Shown: positions 42,675-51,662, numbered from the stretch's first letter. The stretch: DNA of 64,000 nt from Dysosmobacter sp. Marseille-Q4140 (GCA_018228705.1 CP073694.1:2356001-2420000); one strand, 5' to 3'. The notes: a model not told the origin generated them from the letters alone. Made by a program: numbers and translations.

Positions 42675-44210
42675 TCAGTCCCCTCCCATGGCCGCCAGAC
42701 ACGCCGACAGGTCCCAGCTGCGCCAGCCGGCGCAGTCCCGCCGGGCCTCCGCCCGGCGCTCATCCAGCAGGGTGGACAATCGGGTCTGCCCGTAGCTGTC
42801 CCCCCAGTCCGTCCAGGTCTGGCAGATCAGATCCCCGTCCAGCCGCTCCAGCTGGGACAGGGTGTCGTAGGACAGGCTGTACAGCAGGTACTCCACATCG
42901 ATGGTCTGGCTCTCGCCGGAGAGGCAGCGGTCCACCTGGTCCTTTGCCACCAGGTAGTCCACCGGCACGCAGTTGATCACCAGCCACCCGGCCAGGGCCA
43001 CCGGCGCCGCCGCCCGGAAGAAGCCGAAGTCCGGCCGCGCCAGCTTGACCGCCGCCGCCAGGAAAAACAGAGCCATCATCCCCATGCCCCAGTAGGTCAT
43101 GCAGCGCTTGAAGGACAGGCCGTAGGCCTCCACGTACAGTGTCATCCGCCAGGCGGCGGAGGCCAGCAGCAAAAAGCTTTCCGCCGTCAGCACCGCCCCC
43201 AGCAGCCGCACCGCCGCGTAACTGCCGCCGCTGCGGCGGGAGAAGGTCAGGCAGACCAGCAGCACCGTCAGGTTCACCGCCGTGACGCCCACCATCTGGA
43301 AAAAGCCGCTGCGGGCCCACTCGGCATAGGAAAGGCCCCGGCTGGCGAGGTATGCCTCCCCGCCGAAAAGCCCGGCGGACTGGACCGCCAGGAACAGGGC
43401 GTAGAGGGCGGCCACCGCCGCCAGCACCACGGCGAAGCCCAGACCGTCCACGGTCCGGCCCGTCCGCTCCGCGGACCGGGACAGGGGAGTGGGGCGCCGC
43501 AGGAAGTACAGCAGGCTGAATACGAAGGGCGTCAGGATCAGCGCCCAGACCAGCTTCCACACCGTGGAGGTGAAGTGCTCCCGGAGGAAGATCCGCACCT
43601 CCGCCGTGGCGGCGGCGAAGAGGGCGTCGGCGGAGGCCAGCACCGGCACCAGCACCGCCAGCAGCACCAGGGCTCCCACGGCGCCCAGCACCGCCGCCCA
43701 GGTCCGGCGCCGGGGGGCGGAGGAGGCGGTCAGCACCGCGCCCAGGGCGCCCAACTGACCGAACAGGCCCACCAAAAGCAGACACAGCCGCTCCCACAGC
43801 ATGACCGGCTGCTGCCAGGGCAGGCGTCCCGCCCCGGACAGGGACATCAGGTGCACCGGCACCAGGACCAGCAGCGCCAGCAGGTTCCACCACCGGAACC
43901 AGCTGTTGGAGGTCAGGGCAAAGGAGGCCAGCAGCGCCAGGTTCATCACCAGCAGCACCCGGTCCTCCCGCCGCCGCAGGCACGCCCGGCCCAGATAGCC
44001 CAGCGCCAGGGCGTACCACAGAAAGCCCGCGGCGGTCAGCCCCAGGCCCCAGGGCCAGTGCCAAAAGAAACTGTCCACCAACAGGAAACACCAAACCGGC
44101 GTCAGGAGCAGCGCCCGCCGGTCCTGCCGGTCGGCGGCGTAGGGTTTTCCGGGATTTTGGGTAGGCTTCGCCGGCCCTCCCGCGGGGAGGGCGTTTTCAG
44201 GAACAGACAT
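42675..44210 (-). CDS. DUF4173 family polytopic membrane protein
   Basis: 511 residues with about ten to twelve membrane segments. The family pattern is seen in FFQMVGVTAVNLTVLL, SFKRCMTYWGMGMMALFF and the C-terminal VDYLVAKDQVDRCLSG followed by a soluble Asp/Trp-rich tail. Function of DUF4173 is unknown; it commonly stands beside DUF2975 and small XRE regulators. The ATG at 44210 has AAGGAG 8 nt upstream; a TTG two codons earlier is less likely. Confidence 0.8.
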   Translation of the reverse strand: MSVPENALPAGGPAKPTQNPGKPYAADRQDRRALLLTPVWCFLLVDSFFWHWPWGLGLTAAGFLWYALALGYLGRACLRRREDRVLLVMNLALLASFALTSNSWFRWWNLLALLVLVPVHLMSLSGAGRLPWQQPVMLWERLCLLLVGLFGQLGALGAVLTASSAPRRRTWAAVLGAVGALVLLAVLVPVLASADALFAAATAEVRIFLREHFTSTVWKLVWALILTPFVFSLLYFLRRPTPLSRSAERTGRTVDGLGFAVVLAAVAALYALFLAVQSAGLFGGEAYLASRGLSYAEWARSGFFQMVGVTAVNLTVLLVCLTFSRRSGGSYAAVRLLGAVLTAESFLLLASAAWRMTLYVEAYGLSFKRCMTYWGMGMMALFFLAAAVKLARPDFGFFRAAAPVALAGWLVINCVPVDYLVAKDQVDRCLSGESQTIDVEYLLYSLSYDTLSQLERLDGDLICQTWTDWGDSYGQTRLSTLLDERRAEARRDCAGWRSWDLSACLAAMGGD

Positions 44211-44296
44211 ATGCAATTCTCCTTATGATCGGGTCCGCCGCAGGCGGACATAGTTTGTGGGGTCAGAGGCAGGGGAAGGGAAGCGCGGAGAGGGAT

Positions 44297-44512
44297 TTAG
44301 CTTCCCTGATCCGGCACGTATTCCAGGATGTCCCCCGGCTGGCAGTCCAGGGCGGCGCAGATGGCCTCCAGGGTGGAAAAGCGCACCGCCTTGGCCTTGT
44401 TGTTTTTCAGAATCGACAGATTGGCCAGGGTGATGTCTACCTTTTCCGACAGCTGGCTCAGGGACATCTTCCGTCTGGCCATCATCACGTCCAAATTCAC
44501 TACGATCGCCAT
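44297..44512 (-). CDS. small XRE-family transcriptional regulator (YozG-like)
   Basis: 71 residues, nearly all helix-turn-helix: MSLSQLSEKVDITLANLSIL then RFSTLEAICAALDCQPGDIL. Such minimal Cro/C1-type proteins are usually paired with DUF2975 membrane proteins, as here (9 nt after the gene at 44522). It probably regulates its own operon. It lies 86 nt before the DUF4173 gene, with only a 7 bp hairpin (44231-44247) and no T-run between. Confidence 0.88.
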   Translation of the reverse strand: MAIVVNLDVMMARRKMSLSQLSEKVDITLANLSILKNNKAKAVRFSTLEAICAALDCQPGDILEYVPDQGS

Positions 44513-44521
44513 AGACTCACC

Positions 44522-45091
44522 TCAAATCGTCAGGTCATTCTCCGCCTTGATCTCCGCCGCCTGGCGGAACAGGGCGGACATGACCAGGCACAGAAGCCCC
44601 GCCATGGCGAACAGGGGGACCAGCAGGGCGGTATAGGAGGCCAGAGCGGCGGAACCCTCCCGGAAGAGGGTAAACATGGTCCGGCCCAGGGCTCCGGCGG
44701 CGATGACAAAGCAGGCCTCGCCCGCGCGGCGGAGAGAAACCGCGTTTTTCGGAGAGAAGGGCGTGCCGTCTGCCACCGTGGCCAGAATACGGATGCCCTG
44801 GATCAAAATGACGGCGCCGCAGATGGACACCAGCCATAAAAACAGGGCCAGGACAGCGGAGTGGGCGTGGCTCCAGCTCTCCAGAGAGATCCGGAGGAGA
44901 TTCCCCAGGCCGTCGTCAAAATCATAGGCAAAAACCCCCATCAGATGCTCCAGCGTGGGCCCGCCGGCCACATTGACCTGGAAGTAGGCAAACGCGTTGA
45001 TCCAGGGCAGCAGAAAGGCCTCTGTGATCAGCGCCAGAATGGACAGGCAGATCAGGGCGTCGGCGATCTTCTGCGCAGGCGTTCGTATCAT
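44522..45091 (-). CDS. DUF2975 family membrane protein (copy B)
   Basis: 189 residues from the ATG at 45091 (GGAGGTG box). Four membrane segments (about 10-35, 75-97, 115-137 and 150-172), a loop GTPFSPKNAVSLRRAG and the C-terminus AMAGLLCLVMSALFRQAAE. The last 28 codons are almost identical, at DNA level too, to those of the adjacent copy A. DUF2975 proteins are uncharacterised and are usually encoded with a tiny XRE regulator. The pair may form a membrane sensor for it. Confidence 0.82.
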   Translation of the reverse strand: MIRTPAQKIADALICLSILALITEAFLLPWINAFAYFQVNVAGGPTLEHLMGVFAYDFDDGLGNLLRISLESWSHAHSAVLALFLWLVSICGAVILIQGIRILATVADGTPFSPKNAVSLRRAGEACFVIAAGALGRTMFTLFREGSAALASYTALLVPLFAMAGLLCLVMSALFRQAAEIKAENDLTI

Positions 45092-45104
45092 TCCGCCCAC
45101 CTCC

Positions 45105-45701
45105 TCAGATCGTCAGGTCGTTTTCCGCCTTCATCTCCGCCGCCTGGCGGAACAGGGCGGACATGACCAGGCACAGAAGCCCCGCCATGGCGAAGATGGG
45201 GACGAACAGGGCGTTGTAGGACAGCAGGGGCTGGGGCGAGCGGAAATAGCACACGCTGAACACCAGCCGCGCCAGAGCCGCGCCGGAGACGACGAAGGAA
45301 CACACCGCGGCCCGCCGCAGGCTGACAGCGTTTTCCGCCGAGAAGGGCGCGCCCCGCAGAATGGTGCGCAGCACCCGCCGCCCCTGCCAGAGGATCAGAG
45401 CCGTGCACACACCGGCCACCAGCAGAAACAGCGTCAGCACCAGAGCGCGGGTACTCTTCCAGCACCAGAACCAGGCCAGGAAGCTGGCAGCCGCGGTGGC
45501 GGTCAGGATGTCGTCCTGTCCGGGGTGGAGAAAGTCCCGCAGATAGGCTGCGACACCCTCCAGCAGGCCGGACCCCTCCGACAGCTCCAGGGACACCACG
45601 GCCACCGGAACCAGATATAAGATGATGATGTTGCACACCAGGGCGGCGATTACCAGGACATTCAGCACCCGGGCGATCTTCTGCACGTGGGAACCCTCCA
45701 T
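45105..45701 (-). CDS. DUF2975 family membrane protein (copy A)
   Basis: 198 residues from the ATG at 45701 with GGAGGAG 6 nt upstream. It has the same four-segment layout and GAPFSAENAVSLRRAA loop as copy B but a different first extracellular loop (45-75). It is first in the operon, 13 nt from copy B. The strongly conserved 3' end next to diverged 5' parts suggests a tandem duplication with later gene conversion. Confidence 0.82.
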   Translation of the reverse strand: MEGSHVQKIARVLNVLVIAALVCNIIILYLVPVAVVSLELSEGSGLLEGVAAYLRDFLHPGQDDILTATAAASFLAWFWCWKSTRALVLTLFLLVAGVCTALILWQGRRVLRTILRGAPFSAENAVSLRRAAVCSFVVSGAALARLVFSVCYFRSPQPLLSYNALFVPIFAMAGLLCLVMSALFRQAAEMKAENDLTI

Positions 45702-45723
45702 GGCCACTCCTCCTTTTGGCTGT

Positions 45724-45753
45724 ATCCTACCACGGGATGTTATTGTTTGTCAA
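45724..45753 (-). promoter_or_regulatory. promoter of the DUF2975 operon
   Basis: TTGACA at 45753-45748, an 18 nt spacer and TAGGAT at 45729-45724 on the minus strand. Confidence 0.7.
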
Positions 45754-45815
45754 CGATTATTTATTGTTTTTCGATAAATTTGGAGGAGGCAAGCGATCCG
45801 CAGAGGCCGGAAAAA

Positions 45816-45855
45816 CAGGAAAGCGGGCAGCCCGTTGGGACTGCCCGCTTTCCTG
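45816..45855. terminator. orphan hairpin with 15 bp stem
   Basis: Arms 45816-45830 and 45841-45855 pair perfectly; the 10 nt loop contains CCC/GGG. No gene ends here on either strand and there is no T-run, so its role is unclear: a terminator for a short RNA, or a leader element. Confidence 0.5.
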
Positions 45856-45881
45856 TATGATATAGAGAAAGGAGAGGGAAA

Positions 45882-45962
45882 ATGGTGTGTGTGTTCACAA
45901 GCTTCCTGCTTGTTGAACTCATCATAGCCGCCTGCCCACGGAAAGTCAACAGGCTGGAGTGA
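45882..45962 (+). CDS. possible 26-residue hydrophobic peptide
   Basis: ATG with an excellent AAAGGAG box 7 nt upstream and a TATGAT hexamer at 45856-45861. The predicted peptide is hydrophobic in the middle (FTSFLLVELIIAA) and ends with a short charged tail (PRKVNRLE), the profile of small membrane-acting peptides such as type I toxins. However, an imperfect inverted repeat (45893-45902/45908-45918) lies inside the frame, so the sequence could instead be a structured non-coding element. Uncertain. Confidence 0.3.
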   Translation: MVCVFTSFLLVELIIAACPRKVNRLE

Positions 45963-46044
45963 AGCTTCACAATTTGTTTACAGAACGGCAGAATTCGTCA
46001 AAATTCGTTCATAAATCGTTCAAAAAGTTCCGCCTGATTCCGCG

Positions 46045-46073
46045 TTGACAAGGGCGCTGCACTGTGCTAGTAT
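46045..46073 (+). promoter_or_regulatory. promoter of the marR-ABC exporter operon
   Basis: TTGACA at 46045-46050, a 17 nt spacer and TAGTAT at 46068-46073, preceded by an extended TG. Confidence 0.8.
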
Positions 46074-46101
46074 TTAGCGTGCTAATATTTAGCACACTAA
46101 A
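46073..46101. promoter_or_regulatory. MarR-type palindromic operator
   Basis: Arms TTTAGCGTGCTAA (46073-46085) and TTAGCACACTAAA (46089-46101) match at 12 of 13 positions around a 3 bp centre. The site begins at the -10 box and covers the transcription start, so a bound repressor would block the promoter. Confidence 0.8.
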
Positions 46102-46121
46102 TAAAAACGGGAGGTGTCTCC

Positions 46122-46559
46122 ATGTTTTATGCCAACGCCCTGGGACCCACGCTGGGGCGGTGTGCCCACCTGGCCCGGGCCGGGATGGAGGCCCGGCTCA
46201 GCCGGTACGAGGTCACTCCGGTCCAGACCCACGTGCTGCTGTATCTGTTCCGCCACGGCGGCCAGGCGCCCCAGTGCCAGGTGACGGACTTTTTGAAGGT
46301 AAAGCCCTCCACCGCCAACGGTATCCTGGATCGGATGGCGGAGAAGGAGCTGGTGGTCCGCAGCGTCAGCGGCAGCGACGCCCGGCGCCGCCTCATCACG
46401 CTCACCGACAAGGGCCGCCAGCAGCAGGCCCTGTTTGAGCAGGCCTTTCGGGAGTCGGAGGCCGCCATGGTGCGGGGCTTTACTCCCCAGGAGACGGAGC
46501 AGCTCCGGGAGCTCCTGGACAGGGTCATTCGGAATTTGGAGGAGGATCAAGCGACATGA
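46122..46559 (+). CDS. MarR-family transcriptional regulator
   Basis: 145 residues with the winged-helix core: VTPVQTHVLLYLFRHGG, VTDFLKVKPSTANGILDRMAEKELV and the wing SGSDARRRLITLTDKGR. N- and C-terminal helices form the dimer. A palindromic site lies on its promoter, so it probably represses itself and the two exporter genes, whose first start overlaps its stop as ATGA. Release by a small lipophilic compound or drug is expected for the family; the ligand is unknown. GGGAGGTG precedes the ATG. Confidence 0.9.
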   Translation: MFYANALGPTLGRCAHLARAGMEARLSRYEVTPVQTHVLLYLFRHGGQAPQCQVTDFLKVKPSTANGILDRMAEKELVVRSVSGSDARRRLITLTDKGRQQQALFEQAFRESEAAMVRGFTPQETEQLRELLDRVIRNLEEDQAT

Positions 46560-48307
46560 CGAAATATATGCGGCCTTACGCCGGCTGGATTGCCCTGGGC
46601 ATCGGGTGCAGTGCGGCGGAGGCGATCTTTGAGCTGCTGATCCCGCTGGTGATGAGCGACATTGTGGATGTGGGCATCGCCACCGGGGACCAGGGCTACA
46701 TCCTGCGCAAGGGCATTTTGATGGTGGTGATGGCCATGGTGTCCCTGGCCTTCGGCCTGGGAGCCGCCGCCTGCTCCGCCACGGCGGGCATGGGCTTCGG
46801 CGCGGGTCTCCGCGCGGCGGAGTATGACCACATCCAGGAATACGCCTTTTCCAATATCGAGAAATTTTCCACCGCCTCTTTGGTGACGCGCCTGACCAAC
46901 GACGTCAACAACCTGCAGATGACGCTGATGTTCGGTATGCGGCTGCTGGTGCGGGCCCCGGTGATGCTGGTGTGCGCCCTGTTTCTCTCCATCCGTATCA
47001 GCCGTCAGCTCAGCAATGTCTTTCTGGTGGCGCTGCCGCTGCTGGCGGTGTCCGTGGCGCTGATCCTCTCCAAGGCCAGCCCGCTGTTCCGCTCCATGCA
47101 GGAAAAGACCGACGCGCTGAACCTGGTGGTCCAGGAGGATCTGACCGGCATCCGGGTGGTGAAATCCTTTGTGCGGGAGGACCACGAGCGGGAGAAGTTC
47201 GCAAAGCGCAATCAGGATCTCAGGTCCAATGCCCAGCGGGCCTTCGGCATGGTGGTCATCAATATGCCCATCATGATGCTCATTGTTTACGGCACCATCA
47301 TTGCCGTTATGTGGTTCGGCGGCCAGATGGTCTTTGCCGGGTCCCTGGAGGCCGGAAAGCTCATCACCTTCTTCACCTACATCACCCAGATCATGATTTC
47401 CCTGATGATGGTATCCATGATCTTCATGATGATGACCCGGTCTGTGGCCTGTGCCCGCCGCATCCGGGAGGTGCTGGAGGAGCGGCCCGCCATCACCGAC
47501 GACCGGGCCGTCACCGACACCGATGACAGCGGCGCTGCCGTCCCCGCCCAGGTAAAGGACGGCAGCATCGATTTCGACCACGTCTCCTTCAAGTACAACA
47601 CCGAGGCCGCCGAGTGGATCCTGCGGGACGTGGACATCCACATCCGCTCCGGCCAGACCGTGGGCATCCTGGGCGGCACCGGCAGCGCCAAGACCACCCT
47701 GGTGTCCCTGATCCCCCGGCTGTACGAGGCCACGGAGGGCACCGTCTCCGTGGGCGGCCGGCCGGTGGCGGAGTATACTATGGAGCACCTGCGGGATGAG
47801 GTCAGCGTGGTGCTGCAGAAGAATACCCTCTTCTCCGGCACCATTCGGGAGAACCTCCTCTGGGGTGATCCCGACGCCACCGACGAGCAGCTCTGGGCGG
47901 CCTGCCGCTCCGCCTGCGCCGACGAGTTCCTGGAGCGGATGCCGGACGGCCTGGACACCGACCTGGGCCAGGGCGGCGTCAACGTCTCCGGCGGCCAGAA
48001 GCAGCGGCTGTGCATCGCCCGGGCCATTTTGAAGCGGCCCAAGGTGCTGATCCTGGACGACTCCACCTCCGCCGTGGACACCGCCACCGACGCCAAGATC
48101 CGCAGCGCCTTTGCCAATGAGCTCAAGGACACCACCAAGCTCATCATCGCCCAGCGGGTCACCTCTGTGTGCGAGGCGGACCTGATTTTGGTGATGGACG
48201 GCGGCCGGGTGGCGGCCCAGGGCACCCATGAAGAACTGATGAAGACCTGCGACATCTACCGCGAGGTCTATGAGTCCCAGCAGGAAGGAGTGAGCATCGG
48301 TGGCTGA
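46556..48307 (+). CDS. ABC exporter half-transporter with non-canonical ATP site (subunit 1)
   Basis: 583 residues: six membrane helices (about 10-310) then the ATPase domain. Walker A is GGTGSAKTTL, the signature VSGGQKQR, and Walker B is LILDDSTSAVD, where Asp replaces the catalytic Glu. This is the degenerate-site partner of heterodimeric exporters such as BmrCD, LmrCD or TM287/288. It pairs with the next protein. Start overlaps marR by 4 nt. Drugs, lipids or peptides are possible substrates. Confidence 0.92.
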   Translation: MTKYMRPYAGWIALGIGCSAAEAIFELLIPLVMSDIVDVGIATGDQGYILRKGILMVVMAMVSLAFGLGAAACSATAGMGFGAGLRAAEYDHIQEYAFSNIEKFSTASLVTRLTNDVNNLQMTLMFGMRLLVRAPVMLVCALFLSIRISRQLSNVFLVALPLLAVSVALILSKASPLFRSMQEKTDALNLVVQEDLTGIRVVKSFVREDHEREKFAKRNQDLRSNAQRAFGMVVINMPIMMLIVYGTIIAVMWFGGQMVFAGSLEAGKLITFFTYITQIMISLMMVSMIFMMMTRSVACARRIREVLEERPAITDDRAVTDTDDSGAAVPAQVKDGSIDFDHVSFKYNTEAAEWILRDVDIHIRSGQTVGILGGTGSAKTTLVSLIPRLYEATEGTVSVGGRPVAEYTMEHLRDEVSVVLQKNTLFSGTIRENLLWGDPDATDEQLWAACRSACADEFLERMPDGLDTDLGQGGVNVSGGQKQRLCIARAILKRPKVLILDDSTSAVDTATDAKIRSAFANELKDTTKLIIAQRVTSVCEADLILVMDGGRVAAQGTHEELMKTCDIYREVYESQQEGVSIGG

Positions 48308-50207
48308 ACAGCGTCAAAACAATTCCCGCCCCATGGGCCCCGGCGGCCCCGGACGGGGACCCGGCCGCCACGGCTTCCAGAAGCCCAAGGACCTGCGGGG
48401 GACCCTGGGAAAGCTGATGCGGTATCTGGGCCGGTACACCCACCTGCTGGTGATCGTGGCGGTGCTGCTGGTCATCAGCTCCGTGTGCACCGTGGGCGGG
48501 TCCTACCTCATCAAGCCCCTCATCAACGACTATATCCTCCCCGGCGACTTCCCGGGCCTTGCCAGGATGCTGGCCATCATGGCGGCGGTCTATATCACCG
48601 GCGCGGCCTGCTCTTTCGGCTACGCCCGCATCATGGTCCATGTATCCCAGAACACCGTGGCCAAGATCCGTGCCGACCTCTTTGACCGGATGCAGACCCT
48701 GCCGCTGAAATTTTTCGACACCCACACCCACGGCGAGCTCATGAGCCGCTACACCAACGACATCGACACCATCTCCGAGGCCCTGAACAACAGCTTCGGC
48801 AGCCTCATCTCCTGCACGCTGAACTTCACCGGCACCATCATCATGATGATCGTGCTGAGCCCGGCCCTGACCCTCATCACTCTGGTGATGCTGGTGGTGA
48901 TGCTGCGGGTGGTCAAGGTCATCGGCGGCCGCTCCCGGCAGTACTTTGCCGCCCAGCAGGCGGCCCTGGGCGCCGTCAACGGCTACATCGAGGAGATGAT
49001 CGAGGGCCAGAAGGTCATCAAGGTCTTTAACCACGAGCACGCCGCCAAAGCGGATTTCCGCAAGCTCAACGAGGACTACCGCCACGCGGCCACCCGGGCC
49101 CAGGCCTACGGCGGCGCCATGATGCCCGCCATGGGCAACCTCAGCTATATCAACTACGCCATCACCTGCGGCGTGGGCGCCATCCTGGCCATCGGCAGCG
49201 GAACCTTCCAGCTGGGGGACCTGGCGGCCTTCCTCCAGTACACCCGGCAGGTCAGCCAGCCCATCACCCAGATCTCCCAGCAGGTGAACACCATCCTCTC
49301 CGCCGTGGCCGGCGCCGAGCGGGTCTTTGAGGTCATGGAGGCCCGGCCCGAGACCGACGCGGGCAAGGTGAAGCTGGTCCGGGTCACCGAGGACCGCAGC
49401 GGCAGTCTGACCGAGGCGGACTTCGACACCGGCGAGTGGGCCTGGAAGCAGCCCGATGGCACGCTGATCCAGGTCCGGGGCGACGTGCGCTTTGACCATG
49501 TGGTCTTTGGCTATGACGAGAAAAAGACCGTCCTCCACGACATCTCCCTGTACGCCAAGCCGGGCCAGAAGATCGCCTTCGTGGGCTCCACCGGCGCCGG
49601 CAAGACCACCATCACCAACCTCATCAACCGCTTCTACGAGATCCAGTCCGGCACCATCACCTACGACGGCATCGATATCCGGGACATCGAGAAGGACTCC
49701 CTGCGCCGGTCCCTGGGCATCGTGCTCCAGGACACCCATCTCTTCACCGGCACCGTGGCCGACAACATCCGCTACGGCCGCCTGGAGGCCACCGACGAGG
49801 AGGTGGAGGCCGCCGCGGCCATGGCCGGAGCCGACGCCTTCATCCGCCGCCTGCCCCAGGGCTATCAGACCGTCCTCTCCGGCGACGGCGGGAACCTGAG
49901 CCAGGGCGAACGGCAGCTTTTGAACATCGCCCGGGCGGCCTGCGCCAACCCGCCGGTGCTGATCCTGGACGAGGCGACCAGCTCCATCGACACCCGCACG
50001 GAAAAGCTCATCGAGCAGGGCATGGACCGGCTCATGGCGGGCCGCACTGTGTTCGTCATCGCCCACCGGCTCTCCACCGTCCGCAACGCCAAGGCCATCA
50101 TGGTCCTGGAGCAGGGCGAGATCATCGAGCGGGGCGACCACGAGGACCTGCTGGCCCAGCACGGCCGGTACTACCAGCTCTACACCGGCCAGGCGGAACT
50201 GGACTAA
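48300..50207 (+). CDS. ABC exporter half-transporter with canonical catalytic Glu (subunit 2)
   Basis: 635 residues from a GTG start (AAGGAG 9 nt upstream), overlapping subunit 1 by 8 nt. After a Gly/Pro/Arg-rich N-terminal 30 residues come six membrane helices (about 45-330), a short insertion (350-385) and the ATPase domain with GSTGAGKTTI, LSQGERQLLNIARA and ILDEATSSID. The catalytic Glu is present, so it forms the active site with subunit 1. The N-terminal extension is common in this subfamily. Confidence 0.93.
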   Translation: MAEQRQNNSRPMGPGGPGRGPGRHGFQKPKDLRGTLGKLMRYLGRYTHLLVIVAVLLVISSVCTVGGSYLIKPLINDYILPGDFPGLARMLAIMAAVYITGAACSFGYARIMVHVSQNTVAKIRADLFDRMQTLPLKFFDTHTHGELMSRYTNDIDTISEALNNSFGSLISCTLNFTGTIIMMIVLSPALTLITLVMLVVMLRVVKVIGGRSRQYFAAQQAALGAVNGYIEEMIEGQKVIKVFNHEHAAKADFRKLNEDYRHAATRAQAYGGAMMPAMGNLSYINYAITCGVGAILAIGSGTFQLGDLAAFLQYTRQVSQPITQISQQVNTILSAVAGAERVFEVMEARPETDAGKVKLVRVTEDRSGSLTEADFDTGEWAWKQPDGTLIQVRGDVRFDHVVFGYDEKKTVLHDISLYAKPGQKIAFVGSTGAGKTTITNLINRFYEIQSGTITYDGIDIRDIEKDSLRRSLGIVLQDTHLFTGTVADNIRYGRLEATDEEVEAAAAMAGADAFIRRLPQGYQTVLSGDGGNLSQGERQLLNIARAACANPPVLILDEATSSIDTRTEKLIEQGMDRLMAGRTVFVIAHRLSTVRNAKAIMVLEQGEIIERGDHEDLLAQHGRYYQLYTGQAELD

Positions 50208-50236
50208 CCGCCGCTTTCCCCAAACCCAAAACAGAG

Positions 50237-50270
50237 AAACAGCGCACCCGGAATTCCGGGTGCGCTGTTT
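50237..50270. terminator. intrinsic terminator of the exporter operon
   Basis: A 15 bp stem (50237-50251/50256-50270, loop ATTC-like) forming a near-perfect palindrome, ending in TTTT. It also faces the convergent XRE gene. Confidence 0.85.
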
Positions 50271-50274
50271 TGCG

Positions 50275-51534
50275 TCAGCAGTGCCAGTTGGCCGGGTCGC
50301 TGTCCGAAGAGCTGATGTCCGGGTGGACCAGCTCGGCTGCCTCCGCGTCGGGAACATAGGGCACGTCCTGGCAGATGATGGTCCTGCCGTATACGTCCGT
50401 CACCACCGCGGCGATCTCGACGGTGTCCTGAGCGGTCAGATCCAGGTGCAGCTCCGGCAGACAGTAGAAGGAGCAGTCCTCAAAGCCGTGGAAGCTGTCG
50501 GGCTGTTCGCAGGGCTCCGCCCAGGCGGCCAGCTGCCGGTTTTTGAACAGTCCCACCCGCACGTCGGCGATGGCAGCGGCGCTGTCGGACCAGATCTGCT
50601 CCCGGGTCCAGAGATAGCGCTCGTGGCTGTGCTCCGTCAGAACCAGGGCTCCGTCTGTCAGGTCCATCCACATGAGATTGCTCTGTACATCCACGGCGGG
50701 CATAGTGTCGCTGTACAGGCTGTAAAACTGGTCCAGCAGCTGGGTGGAGCGGGTGCCGTCCGGGGCGATGAACACCACCGAGACGGTGATGCTGTCCGTC
50801 AGTTCTGCGGTCAGGCCAGCGGAGAAGGTCTGCCCCGGTTCCAGCTCCGCCGCTGTTTCCACGGGGCCGCTGCCGCTGTCCGTCTGGAACACGGCGGTCA
50901 TGCCCTCCACGTAGGTCTTGGGCACGGCCCAGGCACGGAAAGATACCGTGTTGGCGGCAGGGTCCAGGGCGGTCTGCTCGCAGCCGTAGTCGGCGGTGAG
51001 ACTGTTCTGGGCCTTCAAAATCTCCTCCACACGGCTTGAGATGGAGCCGATCTGGCTGTTGACGGTGCTCTCCACCCGGGTGATGTTGTTTTGCAGAGTG
51101 CCATACTGCTGATCCATCCGATCCAGCTGTTTGGAGAGACTGTAAAGGCCGCCCACCAGACACAGCGCCGCAGCGATCACTGCCGCCTTCAGCCACTTCC
51201 GCCTGCGGCGGGAAGGGGGCTTGGGCAGGGCGGCGGTGTACCGCGCCACGATCTCCTCCACCATGCGCAGCTGGGCCTCCGTCAGCTCGCCTGCCTCCGG
51301 GGCGGACTCCGCATCCGCTCCATCGTCCTGAGGCGGCTCCTCCACTCCCAGCAGCCACCCCACGGACACGCCGAAGAGGCGGCTGAGGGCGATCAGCTTG
51401 TCGATCTCCGGCAGAGCGGAGTCGCTCTCCCACTTGTAGATGGACTGCCGGGACACGCCCAGCTGCTCCCCCAGGGCCTCCTGGCTGAGCCCCAGCTCCT
51501 TTCGCTTTTGTCCCACGCGCTGTCCAATGGTCAT
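50275..51534 (-). CDS. transmembrane XRE-family regulator with exported sensor domain
   Basis: 419 residues from the ATG at 51534 (AAAAGGAGGG upstream). Residues 1-65 are a Cro/C1 helix-turn-helix (LGLSQEALGEQLGVSRQSIYKWE). An acidic linker and a basic patch (PSRRRRKW) precede one membrane segment at about 137-155, then a coiled-coil stretch (SKQLDRMDQQYGTLQNNI) and a 220-residue outer domain of beta-like repeats. This one-piece layout allows an outside signal to alter DNA binding. The signal and targets are unknown. Confidence 0.85.
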   Translation of the reverse strand: MTIGQRVGQKRKELGLSQEALGEQLGVSRQSIYKWESDSALPEIDKLIALSRLFGVSVGWLLGVEEPPQDDGADAESAPEAGELTEAQLRMVEEIVARYTAALPKPPSRRRRKWLKAAVIAAALCLVGGLYSLSKQLDRMDQQYGTLQNNITRVESTVNSQIGSISSRVEEILKAQNSLTADYGCEQTALDPAANTVSFRAWAVPKTYVEGMTAVFQTDSGSGPVETAAELEPGQTFSAGLTAELTDSITVSVVFIAPDGTRSTQLLDQFYSLYSDTMPAVDVQSNLMWMDLTDGALVLTEHSHERYLWTREQIWSDSAAAIADVRVGLFKNRQLAAWAEPCEQPDSFHGFEDCSFYCLPELHLDLTAQDTVEIAAVVTDVYGRTIICQDVPYVPDAEAAELVHPDISSSDSDPANWHC

Positions 51535-51662
51535 GGGCGATCCCTCCTTTTCGGTGCCAGCGTAACAGAAACAGCCCGTTCCGGGCCACCAACCGCCGGG
51601 CGGCACCGTGTCAACCTGCGGTTAGCAAAGGCGGAAACCCGCTGCGCCCCAAGACGTTCCGG

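Larger units (their letters stand above)
45702..46121. other. 420 bp region between the DUF2975 operon and marR
   Basis: It holds the promoter of the DUF2975 operon, a strong hairpin (45816-45855), a possible 26-codon frame (45882-45962), and the marR promoter and operator. It is clearly more AT-rich than the rest of the window. Confidence 0.8.

Noticed and set aside
46547..50357. Long antisense frames over both ABC exporter genes (560 and 732 codons)
   Set aside because: Shadows of genes with intact Walker and signature motifs; no start sites or recognisable domains.
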